DNA from: JBKPDV01 sp046728075
Lineage (GTDB): Bacteria > Acidobacteriota > Thermoanaerobaculia > UBA5066 > Gp7-AA6
Direction of reading: 5' to 3'
Length of the DNA stretch: 14,572 nt
Assembly: GCA_046728075.1 (NCBI GenBank)
Contig: JBKPDV010000080.1
Span: forward strand, 1 to 14,572
Shown here: piece after piece, positions 1-5,209 of the stretch
Position numbering within the stretch: the stretch's first letter is position 1
How the letters are laid out: every line of letters starts with the position of its first letter
Program-made: the position numbers and the translations under genes
The notes under the pieces: model-generated
The model's database searches: none
What the model was told of the DNA's origin: nothing
What the model saw: the letters and a program-made list of their open reading frames with translations, nothing else

Positions 1-2
1 AC

Positions 3-287
3 TGGAAGCTGGGCGATCTCGAGCGCTCTGCCGAAATTATGCAGCGCGCGCGTGACCATGCGTCAGATGTGCTACACGATGACTTCAGCAATGCCGATTT
101 TCCACTCGCGATGCACGCCGTGCAAATTGGAGACCTCGACGCAGCTTTCGAGCATCTTCAACGAATGCTCGACGCGCGCGACCCCGCGTTGGTTGATCTC
201 GCTGTGGGGCCTCATTGGGACAGCTTGCGCGCGGATCCGCGGTTCAACCAGTGCCTTGCACGGATGAAATTGCGGCCGGTCTTGTGA
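3..287 (+). CDS. C-terminal end of a TPR-repeat protein (5' end outside window)
   Basis: The frame is open from the left edge and stops with TGA at 285-287, so only about the last 94 residues are visible. They contain TPR-like helical pairs (LAMHAVQIGDLDAAFEHLQR) and end with WDSLRADPRFNQCLARMKL. That ending is typical of TPR regions that close long proteins in Acidobacteriota, often serine/threonine kinases or winged-helix/TolB-like regulators. The N-terminal effector domain is not visible, so the overall function is unknown; the visible part would be a protein-protein interaction scaffold. The next fragment (YCII) begins essentially at this stop codon, which suggests a deletion junction close to 287. 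Confidence 0.75.
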   Translation, partial: WKLGDLERSAEIMQRARDHASDVLHDDFSNADFPLAMHAVQIGDLDAAFEHLQRMLDARDPALVDLAVGPHWDSLRADPRFNQCLARMKLRPVL

Positions 288-288
288 C

Positions 289-543
289 CGCCTTGGCATT
301 CGTACGGTCATCGACGGGCCGTTCACCGAGACCCGCGAGCTGGTGGCCGGCTTCTCGATCTGGGAGGTCAAAGACACGGACGAGGCCTTGGCCTGGGCGA
401 AGCGCTCCCCCAATCCCATGCCGGGCAAGAGCGAGATCGAGATCCGGCCGTTCTACGAGGCGGCGGATCTGGCCGAGTTTCTGACGCCCGAGGAGCTGTC
501 GGCGCCCCGCGAAGGGGAGCGCGGGAAGCTCGGCGTCGCCTGA
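289..543 (+). pseudogene. YCII/DGPF-domain protein, N-terminally truncated
   Basis: The frame encodes the family signature VIDGPFTETRELVAGFSIW (about 307-363) and then EALAWAKRSPNPMPG and SEIEIRPFYEAADLAEF, closing with TGA at 541-543. This matches the C-terminal two thirds of YCII-related (DGPF) proteins. The usual first 40 or so residues, with the conserved beta-strand start, are missing. Upstream the frame meets a stop at 265-267, and no start codon precedes the DGPF motif; the first candidate is GTG at 343, inside the domain. I therefore call it a remnant. DGPF proteins are commonly encoded next to ECF42-type sigma factors, and a sigma-factor remnant follows 40 bp downstream, so the two were probably one operon. 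An expressed short protein from GTG 343 cannot be excluded. Confidence 0.75.
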
Positions 544-582
544 GCCGGCTTGTGTCCCCGCGGCCTTGGCCGAAAAGGCGGC

Positions 583-738
583 GTGACCGCAGGCGAGACA
601 CACCCGGCGATCGAAGCGACCTTTCGGATCGAACGGGCCAGGCCCATCGCGGGCTTGGCCCGCTTGGTGCGGAATATCGACCTTGCCGAGGAGCTGAGCG
701 TGTCTCGATGCGCTCTCCGTGTTTTCTCCGTGTCTTGA
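583..738 (+). pseudogene. ECF sigma factor (ECF42-like), C-terminally truncated remnant
   Basis: From GTG 583, preceded by AAGG, the frame reads THPAIEATFRIERARPIAGL, then ARLV and DLAEEL. This resembles the N-terminal region 2 of SigJ/ECF42-type RNA polymerase sigma factors, which usually continues DLAEELAQDAL and on for about 400 residues. After DLAEEL (about 696) the similarity ends abruptly and the frame stops at 736-738. Regions 2.2-2.4, region 4 and the C-terminal extension are all absent, so it cannot work as a sigma factor. The adjacent YCII remnant fits the conserved ECF42/DGPF gene pair. The family call is from memory of the motif and rests on about 38 residues. Confidence 0.6.
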
Positions 739-840
739 CGAAATCGCAGGAAAGTCCACTACAGATTCCGGAGCCAACTCATTGATTTCTCTACCGTGAG
801 CTGTCGTCCGGTGCCGTCGGCTCCTCCCCGTTCTCCTCTC

Positions 841-882
841 CGGAGCTAAAGGTCCCGCGTTCGAATCGCGGCGGGCGCACCA
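841..882 (+). pseudogene. tRNA-Arg 3' half (anticodon to CCA), 5' half missing
   Basis: The segment carries a T-arm (CCGCG TTCGAAT CGCGG, 855-871), the acceptor strand CGGGCGC (872-878), discriminator A and CCA (880-882). It is 42 nt long, exactly like the 3' half at 2691-2732, and matches it at 38 of 42 positions. Similarity begins at the anticodon-derived CG and does not extend upstream. No matching 5' acceptor strand GCGCCCG lies in the preceding 100 bp. Its T-stem differs from the intact tRNA at 938, so it derives from a sister gene. The T-loop is still canonical. Confidence 0.7.
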
Positions 883-921
883 TCTTTCACCCAGCCACTT
901 CCATTATTGGGATTGAGGCAT

Positions 922-938
922 CATACGAGTGCCGTATG
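922..938 (+). promoter_or_regulatory. Short hairpin abutting the tRNA 5' end
   Basis: CATACG (922-927) and CGTATG (933-938) form a perfect 6-bp inverted repeat with a 5-nt loop. Its last base is the first base of the mature tRNA. It could be part of the leader or a processing structure, or it may be chance. I saw no convincing -35/-10 pair. Confidence 0.25.
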
Positions 939-1015
939 CGCCCGTAGCTCAGTCCGGATAGAGCATCAGCCTTCGAAGCTGAGAGTCGCACGTTCGAATC
1001 GTGCCGGGCGCACCA
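938..1015 (+). tRNA. tRNA-Arg(TCG), intact
   Basis: This is a complete 78-nt cloverleaf. The acceptor pairs GCGCCCG (938-944) with CGGGCGC (1005-1011). The D-arm is GCTC-AGTCCGGATA-GAGC. The anticodon stem TCAGC/GCTGA encloses the loop CTTCGAA with anticodon TCG at 973-975, which reads CGA arginine codons. The T-arm is GCACG-TTCGAAT-CGTGC, followed by discriminator A1012 and encoded CCA (1013-1015). A TTTTT run follows at 1016-1020. It is the only undamaged member of a cluster of five tRNA-Arg-derived sequences, so it probably supplies the function the broken copies lost. Confidence 0.95.
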
Positions 1016-1032
1016 TTTTTCGACCGGCTCGT

Positions 1033-1070
1033 GCGCCCGTAGCTCAGTCCGGATAGAGCATCAGCCTTTG
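1033..1070 (+). pseudogene. tRNA-Arg 5' half, broken at the anticodon
   Basis: Positions 1033-1068 are identical to the first 36 nt of the intact tRNA at 938: acceptor strand, D-arm and 5' anticodon stem through CAGCCTT. After TTTG the sequence departs and continues with an 18-bp motif shared with the other 5' half. No anticodon 3' stem, T-arm or acceptor 3' strand follows. It is spaced like the second gene of a tandem tRNA pair. Confidence 0.85.
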
Positions 1071-1071
1071 G

Positions 1072-1089
1072 TCCGAGCGTGCGTCGCGA
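1072..1089 (+). repeat. 18-bp direct repeat next to tRNA 5' half, copy 1
   Basis: TCCGAGCGTGCGTCGCGA lies immediately after the broken tRNA 5' half and recurs with one mismatch at 1741-1758 after the other 5' half. It is not tRNA sequence, because the intact tRNA has the 3' anticodon stem here. It is best read as the conserved end of an inserted element. Confidence 0.7.
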
Positions 1090-1161
1090 CCCACTCCGGA
1101 AGGGCTTTTGCGTGTTCCTGTCCGAGAAGAAGATCAATCGAGACAGGCGCTCCCGTTGATT

Positions 1162-1220
1162 GGTGTGCCCTTGGAATCCCACCGCGATGCCGATCTGGCC
1201 CCTAAAACCGCGGGCACACC
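1162..1220 (+). promoter_or_regulatory. 9-bp inverted repeat in leader of the basic-protein gene
   Basis: GGTGTGCCC (1162-1170) and GGGCACACC (1212-1220) are perfect inverted copies around a 41-nt loop. The structure ends 43 nt before the ATG at 1264. It could be a leader RNA structure, an operator, or part of the ends of the inserted segment. Nothing visible decides between these. Confidence 0.4.
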
Positions 1221-1263
1221 TCTTAGTTCGATAAGCTCTTAGGCTGAAAGGAGAACGAACCAA

Positions 1264-1689
1264 ATGGCTAGAAGACGATCAACGCTGACGCTCTCCGCCG
1301 AATCTGCGCAGCAGGCGCTCTCCTTCCTCGTTCACGAAGGGAAGCTCGCGGCGAACGAAGTCCAGAAGGCTCTCAAGAGGAGAGAGAAGCTCGTCCGTGA
1401 AGTTCGCAAGCGGCTGGCGGAGCTCGGCGCGGACGGCTTGGACTTTGCCGAGAAAGTTGCGAACACCACCAGAACGAGACTTCGCAGAGCGGAAAAGGCG
1501 TCGCGGCCAGCCCGGAAACGGGCCAGACGGGCCATTTCCGCAGCAACCCGCAAGGCCTACCAGGCTCAGGGCCGATACATGGCAGCTCTTCGGCCCCTTT
1601 CCAAAGCCGCGCGCTCCAAGATCAAAGCCATTCGGAAGTCGTCAGGAGTCAATGCTGCGATCGCGGCAGCGAAAAAGTTGTACGCCTGA
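1264..1689 (+). CDS. Small Lys/Arg/Ala-rich basic protein, unknown function
   Basis: This 141-residue frame starts at ATG 1264 with the Shine-Dalgarno AAAGGAG (1247-1253) 10 nt upstream, and ends with TGA. The protein is very basic: it opens MARRR, has a predicted helical stretch (about residues 24-60, KLAANEVQKALKRREKLVRE) and a K/R-dense patch (about 76-97, RPARKRARRA). Its tail is SGVNAAIAAAKKLYA. There is no signal peptide, membrane segment or catalytic motif. Composition suggests nucleic-acid or nucleoid binding, histone-H1-like, but that is inference from charge alone. It lies between two tRNA 5' halves, each followed by the same 18-bp motif, so it is probably cargo of an inserted segment. 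The strong ribosome binding site and coherent composition argue that it is a real gene. Confidence 0.7.
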   Translation: MARRRSTLTLSAESAQQALSFLVHEGKLAANEVQKALKRREKLVREVRKRLAELGADGLDFAEKVANTTRTRLRRAEKASRPARKRARRAISAATRKAYQAQGRYMAALRPLSKAARSKIKAIRKSSGVNAAIAAAKKLYA

Positions 1690-1700
1690 GTTTTGCTCTT

Positions 1701-1738
1701 GCGCCCGTAGATCAGTCCGGATAGAGCATCAGCCTTCG
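1701..1738 (+). pseudogene. tRNA-Arg 5' half with D-stem lesion, broken at the anticodon
   Basis: GCGCCCGTAG through CAGCCTTCG matches the first 38 nt of the intact tRNA except for C to A at 1711, which changes the D-stem strand GCTC to GATC and breaks a pair with GAGC. Similarity ends exactly after the anticodon TCG. Joined to 2693-2732 it gives a 78-nt tRNA-Arg(TCG), the same length as the intact gene. It sits 11 bp after the stop of the basic-protein gene. Confidence 0.85.
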
Positions 1739-1740
1739 GG

Positions 1741-1758
1741 TCCGAGCGTGGGTCGCGA
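1741..1758 (+). repeat. 18-bp direct repeat next to tRNA 5' half, copy 2
   Basis: TCCGAGCGTGGGTCGCGA has 17 of 18 positions identical to 1072-1089, at the same place relative to the tRNA break (2 nt beyond in this copy, 1 nt beyond in the other). This suggests that two related segments inserted at the same tRNA site, or that one was duplicated. Confidence 0.7.
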
Positions 1759-1813
1759 GCAGGGCAAGCGAGGACCATCGCATAAACGGGGCACGGACAG
1801 AGAACGGCCAGTT

Positions 1814-2461
1814 CTAGGTCGGAAGCAGGGGCTGTCCCGTCATAAGCCAATGCAGCACGTTCGCGGCAAACCTGAAAAGCCCGCGGGTGGCGTCCTGACT
1901 TAGAGACAGGGTAATGGCGATGTTTATGAGAGCGCCGACCGCCTGGTTTTTCCAATCGATGCGGCCGACGCGACGGGCGGCGTCGGCCAGGCTATCGAGG
2001 CGGGAGGTGATGAGCCGTAGTTGCTCGGCGCTGAGTTGGTATGTCGTTGTCAGGTGAAGCCGGATCTCTGTGACACTGGCCCGAACGTGCGTTTGCTCCT
2101 CTGGCGTAAACCCTGAATTATCCTCACCGGTTGCCGCCAGAAAATCCCGCTCTTGCCGAACGGCCGCCCACAGGTCCGGTGCTTCTATCTCGCGCTTCGT
2201 GTAGGAAAGCCACAAATCAAAAAGGCTCAGCGTGTTGACCAGGTTCCCGGGCAAGTGGACCTCGGTCTTTGTTTCCAACCCCGGCGAGTATTGACAACAC
2301 TGGTACGACGGATCTAGCGCGAAGAAGTATTCGGTCCCCCTGAGCCGTAGCGAGACCGGCACCCCTCTCCAAGTGGTGCTGATCCACTCGAAATCTATCG
2401 GGTCGAAACCGGCGTGTCTGATCCCCTCGAAGAAATGATTCTGCACGCTGTTCAGAAGCAT
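1814..2461 (-). CDS. Unrecognised 215-residue protein with hydrophobic C-terminus, element cargo
   Basis: The frame runs from ATG at 2461 to TAG at 1814 with no strong Shine-Dalgarno. The N-terminal half has an aromatic-rich region (EYFFALDPSYQ, YSPGLETKTEVHLPGN, residues 44-73) followed by FDLWLSYTKREIEAPDLWAA (81-100). The C-terminal half has LTTTYQLSAEQLRLITSRLD (137-156), RRVGRIDWKNQAVGALINIA (163-182) and a hydrophobic tail ending FAANVLHWLM, enough for one or two membrane helices. I recall similar YSPG...APDLW and GRxDWxN patterns in uncharacterised genomic-island proteins, but I cannot name a family. GC content looks lower by eye than in flanking genes. Its position between the two halves of a split tRNA marks it as mobile cargo. 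An accessory or immunity role is possible but unsupported. Confidence 0.6.
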   Translation of the reverse strand: MLLNSVQNHFFEGIRHAGFDPIDFEWISTTWRGVPVSLRLRGTEYFFALDPSYQCCQYSPGLETKTEVHLPGNLVNTLSLFDLWLSYTKREIEAPDLWAAVRQERDFLAATGEDNSGFTPEEQTHVRASVTEIRLHLTTTYQLSAEQLRLITSRLDSLADAARRVGRIDWKNQAVGALINIAITLSLSQDATRGLFRFAANVLHWLMTGQPLLPT

Positions 2462-2480
2462 AGGGTCGCCTGCCGAGCCT

Positions 2481-2497
2481 GCGCCCTCCGTGGGCGC
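2481..2497. other. GC-rich hairpin upstream of the 215-residue gene
   Basis: GCGCCC (2481-2486) and GGGCGC (2492-2497) form a 6-bp stem with a 5-nt loop in the 5' leader of the minus-strand gene starting at 2461. It is followed by a G-rich run. The remainder of 2498-2690 shows no gene I can support. Confidence 0.3.
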
Positions 2498-2690
2498 CCC
2501 GGGGGAGGGGAGCGGCGTTACCTTCTCCCCCCTAACGTCTTACGGCGAATACGACAAGCCCGTTCGGGCGTAGCGGTGGGGCCGGTTTTTGAACAAGGTC
2601 GCATGGAAAAAACATCCCAAAACTAAAACCCGTGCCAGGGCCCAACTCATTCCATTTGGCGGCAGTGCCGCAAACAGGAGACCCACTGTA

Positions 2691-2732
2691 CGAAGCTGAG
2701 AGTCCCGCGTTCGGATCGCGGCGGGCGCACCA
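2691..2732 (+). pseudogene. tRNA-Arg 3' half with T-loop lesion
   Basis: CGAAGCTGAG begins at the anticodon. It is followed by a paired T-stem CCGCG/CGCGG (2705-2709, 2717-2721), acceptor CGGGCGC (2722-2728), A and CCA (2730-2732). The T-loop is TTCGGAT instead of TTCGAAT, which changes the nearly invariant A58 to G. Together with the D-stem lesion at 1711 this indicates that the split gene has decayed. It pairs in length and acceptor complementarity with 1701-1738. Confidence 0.85.
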
Positions 2733-2758
2733 GAGTTTTCGGCCACTCGGGTCCCGAA

Positions 2759-2779
2759 CGATCCGCGAGGAGCGGATCG
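2759..2779 (-). terminator. Hairpin 12 bp downstream of the GGDEF-EAL gene
   Basis: CGATCCGC (2759-2766) and GCGGATCG (2772-2779) form a perfect 8-bp stem with loop GAGGA. On the minus strand it follows directly after the stop at 2791. There is no U-run, so it is a possible rather than a classic intrinsic terminator. It also separates this gene from the tRNA fragment zone. Confidence 0.5.
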
Positions 2780-2790
2780 GGATCAGCGCC

Positions 2791-4944
2791 CTATCGCGGC
2801 GTCCAGCGCTCGACCTCTTCGGCAAGGAGGCCGGTCACCGCTTCCACTGGCAAGGGGCGGCTGAACCAGTAGCCCTGGAGCGCGTCGCAGCCGTTTTCCC
2901 GCAGGTAGGTGAACTGTTCCTTGGTCTCGACTCCCTCGGCGATGACGTTCAACTTCAAGCCGTGGGCCATCGCGACCACCGCGCGCACGATGCCGGCGTC
3001 GGCGGAATTCGTGACGACGTCGCTGACGAAAGAACGATCGATCTTCAAGGTGGTGACGGGAAAACGCTTCAGGTAGCTCAGGGAGGAGTAGCCCGTGCCG
3101 AAGTCGTCGATGGAAATACCGACTTTCAGCTCCCGCAGCGCGAGCAGGTTGGCGACGGTGACCTCGGCATCTTCCATGGCCACACCTTCGGTGATCTCGA
3201 TCTCGAGCGTTTCCGGCGGGACCGAGGACTCCAACAGGGCCTCGTGAATCATCGGGACGAGGTCTCGTTCGTGGAACTGACTGGGGGAGACGTTGACCGC
3301 AACACGCAGGTCCGGAAGTCCGTGGCTCTGCCACACCTGAAGCTGCCGGGCCGCGTGGTTCAACACCCATTTGCCCAGAGGCACCATCATGCCGATCTTC
3401 TCCGCCGCTCCGATGAAGTCGCCCGGCATGACGAGACCCTTTTCCGGATGCTGCCAGCGGACTAGGGCCTCCAGCTCGACGATCCTTCCGGTGACGAGGC
3501 TCAGAACAGGTTGATAGTGGAGGACGAGCTCGTCCTTGGCGATCGCCTGCCGCAGCCCCGTCTGCAAAGACAGTCTCTTGCCGGCCTCTTCGGCCAGCTC
3601 CGGTGAGGAGAGTTGATAGTTGTTGCGGCCGAGCTCCTTGGCCTTCGTCAAGGCGTTGTCGGCGCTGCGTATGAGCGATTCGGGATCGGAGCCGTCCTCC
3701 GGGGCCACCGCCACGCCGATCGAGGTCGTCAATTCCAGCCGCCGGTTGGCCGCAAAGAAGGGCTGTCCGATCGATTCCAGAAGCTTGCGCGCGACCACGG
3801 CCGCGTCCTCGGGCCGGGCGATCTCGGTCAGCAGCACGACGAACTCGTCGCCGCCGACTCGGGCGACCATGTCGGCGTCGCGCACTCCTGCGTTCAGGCG
3901 GCGCGCGACTTCCTGGAAGACGGCGTCCCCGGCGCCGTGGCCGCAGGCGTCGTTGATCGACTTGAAAAAGTCCAGGTCCAGGTAGAGGAGGGCCACCAGG
4001 CGGTTGGCGCGGCGCGCGTTGGCGAGCGAGAGATTCAGCCGCTCCATCAGCAGTGCCCGATTCGGCAGGCCCGTCAAGGGATCGTGGAACGCCTGGTAGA
4101 CGATGAGCTGCTCGGCGCGCTTTTGTTCGCCGATGTCTCGCGCGATCGAGGCGATCCCCATCAGATGCCCCGCTTCGTCGCGAATCGGCGACACGGAGAT
4201 CGCGACGGCCACGGTATTCCCGTCTTTGCGGACGAGCTCCGTGTCATAGGCCACGACGGGCTCTCCGCGGCGTATCCGATCCCAGACGCCTTCGGTCTCG
4301 CCGGCGGAGTCGGAGGGTTCGAGCACGGCGATCGGGCGTCCCGTCATCTCGGTAGCGGAATATCCGTACATCTGGGCGGCCCCGTTGTTCCAGCTGACGA
4401 TCTGGCCGTCGAGGCTTGTCGAGATCACCGCGTCGTGCGAGCTCTCCATGATGGAGGCCATCCTCCGGAAGGTCGCCTCTCGCCGCGAGCGCTCGCTGAT
4501 GTCCACGGCGACGGAGCCCACGAGGAGGCGGCCGCTCTCGTTGCGCATCGGAAACTTCAGCACGAGCCACCGCCGCATCCCCGCGGGCGTCGGCAGCGCT
4601 TCTTCGACCTCCATCACCGCGCCCGTGGCGAGGACAGTCTGATCGTGGAGGCGAACACGCTCGGCGACATCCGCCGGGAGCCACTCGGAGTCGGCCTTGC
4701 CGATCAGGGACCCGCCGTCGGGCGCGAAGACGTTTTGGAACGTCCGGTTGTGGTAAACGAGCCGGCCCGACTCGTCTTTTAGAAACTCGAGCGCGGGGTT
4801 GTATTCGCGCAGCAGCTCCAGGGGGCGAATCGGGGTCGAGCGCGGCGCGGAGGATCCGTCGGACACGTTGACCACATCCTCGTCCGGCGACGTCGGTAGC
4901 GCCGGTTTCTGCATGCTCTCTGTGGGCCCCCGCGAACCCCTCAC
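2791..4944 (-). CDS. PAS-PAS-GGDEF-EAL cyclic-di-GMP turnover protein
   Basis: The protein has 717 residues. Domains in order are PAS 1 (about 46-150), PAS 2 (about 160-275, ending IARDIGEQKRAE), GGDEF (about 280-442) and EAL (about 456-705). The cyclase motif GGDEF is intact at 364-368, with an inhibitory RxxD site (RDAD, 355-358) five residues before it, so the cyclase should be active and feedback-inhibited. The EAL domain keeps its key residues: EAL at 492-494, NVSPSQF 551-557, EITEG 583-587, DDFGTGYS 613-620, KIDRSFV 634-640, EGVET 670-674 and QGYWFSRPLP 690-699. Phosphodiesterase activity is therefore also expected. No transmembrane segment is visible, so it is cytosolic, with PAS domains as probable sensors. 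The start is GTG at 4944; ATG at 4914 is an alternative. It appears monocistronic. The ligand of the PAS domains is unknown. Confidence 0.95.
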   Translation of the reverse strand: MRGSRGPTESMQKPALPTSPDEDVVNVSDGSSAPRSTPIRPLELLREYNPALEFLKDESGRLVYHNRTFQNVFAPDGGSLIGKADSEWLPADVAERVRLHDQTVLATGAVMEVEEALPTPAGMRRWLVLKFPMRNESGRLLVGSVAVDISERSRREATFRRMASIMESSHDAVISTSLDGQIVSWNNGAAQMYGYSATEMTGRPIAVLEPSDSAGETEGVWDRIRRGEPVVAYDTELVRKDGNTVAVAISVSPIRDEAGHLMGIASIARDIGEQKRAEQLIVYQAFHDPLTGLPNRALLMERLNLSLANARRANRLVALLYLDLDFFKSINDACGHGAGDAVFQEVARRLNAGVRDADMVARVGGDEFVVLLTEIARPEDAAVVARKLLESIGQPFFAANRRLELTTSIGVAVAPEDGSDPESLIRSADNALTKAKELGRNNYQLSSPELAEEAGKRLSLQTGLRQAIAKDELVLHYQPVLSLVTGRIVELEALVRWQHPEKGLVMPGDFIGAAEKIGMMVPLGKWVLNHAARQLQVWQSHGLPDLRVAVNVSPSQFHERDLVPMIHEALLESSVPPETLEIEITEGVAMEDAEVTVANLLALRELKVGISIDDFGTGYSSLSYLKRFPVTTLKIDRSFVSDVVTNSADAGIVRAVVAMAHGLKLNVIAEGVETKEQFTYLRENGCDALQGYWFSRPLPVEAVTGLLAEEVERWTPR

Positions 4945-4948
4945 AGAA

Positions 4949-4954
4949 CCTCCT
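4949..4954 (-). promoter_or_regulatory. Shine-Dalgarno AGGAGG favouring the GTG start at 4944
   Basis: On the minus strand AGGAGG is followed by TTCT and then GTG. The 4-nt spacing is tight, but it is the only strong site. The ATG ten codons later has only a weak AGAG before it. This decides the start of the GGDEF-EAL gene. Confidence 0.5.
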
Positions 4955-5078
4955 AAAAGGCTGACAAACGAGTAGCTGACGATTCTCTGAACTCAATGTC
5001 CTTGCCAGCTCGGCATGGCCTTACGGAATCAGTGGTTTAGGGTGTTTCTGTAAGCGCGGCGAGCCAATCCCCGGCATC

Positions 5079-5182
5079 GGGCGGCAGTGCCGGGTGCCAG
5101 AAATCTGCACAGCCCGCCAGCGGGGTCGGGGTGTCGGGGAAGGCTCGGCAGGCCGCCCCGGAGGGGCTCCGGGCACTGCCGA
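5079..5182 (-). terminator. Intergenic inverted repeats downstream of the CHRD gene
   Basis: The 265-bp gap 4945-5209 holds no gene. A compact hairpin CCCGGAG-GGG-CTCCGGG lies at 5157-5173, about 37 bp after the CHRD stop on the minus strand. It is nested in a longer imperfect inverted repeat (CGGCAGTGCCGG near 5079-5090, CCGGGCACTGCCG near 5170-5182). No U-tract is present. A terminator role is likely by position only. Confidence 0.35.
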
Positions 5183-5209
5183 AACCCCTCGAGCGGCGCG
5201 CTCAAATCC

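Larger units (their letters stand above)
1739..2690. mobile_element. Putative 952-bp insertion splitting a tRNA-Arg gene at the anticodon
   Basis: The segment is bounded by a tRNA 5' half ending TTCG (1738) and a tRNA 3' half beginning CGAAGCTGAG (2691). The two halves share CG at the break, and removing 952 bp plus one CG copy restores a 78-nt tRNA. It carries one minus-strand gene (1814-2461), an 18-bp motif at the left end shared with another tRNA 5' half, and a hairpin near 2481. There is no recombinase, and it is too small to be autonomous. Anticodon loops are classic crossover sites for tyrosine recombinases. The ends and mechanism are inference; the split tRNA is directly seen. Confidence 0.55.

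Noticed and set aside
634..662. 12-bp hairpin (GGGCCAGGCCC/GGGCTTGGCCC) as a terminator
   Set aside because: It lies inside the conserved sigma-factor coding remnant (ARPIAGLARL), is explained by codon choice, and has no T-run.
949..1263. Minus-strand reading frame across the intact tRNA containing GTIRTCDSQLRR
   Set aside because: This peptide is the antisense translation of a tRNA-Arg gene, a well-known spurious annotation; there is no ribosome binding site.
1701..2732. Group I intron in the tRNA anticodon loop
   Set aside because: Bacterial group I introns do occur in tRNA anticodon loops, and the 5' exon ends in U. However, I could not find the conserved P7-type core (GACTA-like) in the insert, the only gene is antisense and not a homing endonuclease, and both halves carry inactivating changes. 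A covariance-model search would settle it.
2540..2746. Minus-strand reading frame with AAIRTRDSQLR over the tRNA 3' half
   Set aside because: It is the same tRNA-derived artefact as over the intact gene.
3613..4782. Long plus-strand reading frame of about 389 codons
   Set aside because: It is antisense to the GGDEF-EAL gene, with low-complexity His/Gly/Arg composition from GC-rich codon bias and no domain.
2658..5091. Shared GGCGGCAGTGCCG at about 2658 and 5078 as a dispersed element
   Set aside because: Only about 13 bp match, the motif is self-complementary and GC-rich, and the flanks do not align.
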